From M2408 sp044348665 (lineage in GTDB: Bacteria > Bacteroidota > Bacteroidia > Flavobacteriales_D > Crocinitomicaceae): a stretch of DNA of 64,000 nt. Below, in pieces: positions 63,944-64,000 of the stretch (the stretch's first letter is position 1; every line of letters begins with the position of its first letter). The notes below the pieces were generated by a model. It was not told the DNA's origin, made no database searches, and saw only the letters and a list, made by a program, of their open reading frames with translations. A program made the position numbers and the translations under genes. The stretch lies in contig JBIKSI010000001.1 in NCBI GenBank assembly GCA_044348665.1, forward strand, positions 1-64,000, in the 5' to 3' direction.

Positions 63944-64000
63944 ATGGATTTTAGTCTTCGGCAATTACAATTGTTTTGTTCGGTAGTAGAACATGCGAGT
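63944..64000 (+). CDS. LysR-type transcriptional regulator, N-terminal fragment cut by the window
   Basis: Only 19 codons are inside the window (MDFSLRQLQLFCSVVEHAS), the opening of a LysR-family winged helix-turn-helix, with the typical LRQLQLF and the start of the xVVEHxS helix. LysR regulators commonly control the divergent neighbour, so it may regulate the run at 58306-63853. CbbR/CcmR-type regulators of inorganic carbon genes belong to this family, but too little is visible to tell. Confidence 0.8.
   Translation, partial: MDFSLRQLQLFCSVVEHAS

Overview
The window is about 64 kb of AT-rich chromosomal DNA from a member of the Bacteroidota, most likely the order Flavobacteriales. Evidence for this: promoter-like TAnnTTTG boxes and almost no Shine-Dalgarno sequences; type IX secretion cargo with type B C-terminal domains plus a PorP/SprF protein; the alternative complex III (actABCDEF) to cytochrome oxidase operon; the long IspG form; and families such as DUF2911, DUF4292 and DUF2490. 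A Crocinitomicaceae-like relative would fit, but the genus cannot be fixed from the sequence alone. No rRNA, tRNA, CRISPR array, prophage or insertion sequence was seen. The only gene cut by an edge is a LysR-type regulator at the right end.

Layout. 0.3-3.9 kb: ispG, a fatty acid desaturase and a YjbR-like protein. 4.0-11.8 kb (minus): a surface-protein region with a PorP/SprF protein 4 bp behind a CotH-kinase/thrombospondin-3 protein, and 3-hydroxyanthranilate dioxygenase 11 bp behind a choice-of-anchor-L adhesin. 11.9-15.6 kb: an M20 peptidase, a LEA-like lipoprotein, a transglutaminase-like unknown and a TraB/GumN protein, then a 370-bp gap holding a large imperfect palindrome. 16-23.3 kb: DUF2911 protein, then the tight set dut, sugar nucleotidyltransferase, TPR lipoprotein, DUF4292 lipoprotein, EnvC-like protein, then an M42 aminopeptidase. 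23.5-35.4 kb: actABCDEF-coxBA, a complete quinol-to-oxygen electron route, closed by a strong terminator. 35.4-46 kb: ruvB, ppk1 (minus), carboxylase beta subunit, LURP-one-like protein, J/KTSC protein, cysS, trpS and a peptide-binding lipoprotein.

46.2-63.9 kb is entirely on the minus strand. It holds a flippase, a 1465-aa SprB-repeat adhesin, a DUF2490 protein, and a compact run bioA, sua5-type tsaC, pyrC, sbtA, CutA-like gene and a short MscS-like gene. Upstream lies a second run, divergent from the LysR gene: membrane protein, SPFH lipoprotein, small protein, isocitrate dehydrogenase, second short MscS-like gene, second small protein, DUF6671 protein and a lipoprotein.

The best candidate for an undescribed system is this 52.8-64.0 kb region. 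A bicarbonate transporter (SbtA) and a small CutA/PII-like protein are packed with three enzymes whose pathways consume bicarbonate or feed biotin carboxylases. A neighbouring run contains paralogues of the short MscS-like channel, a pair of related small proteins sharing an NLINGxFS start, an SPFH protein and a divergent LysR gene. The gene identities are well supported; a joint function in inorganic carbon handling is inference.
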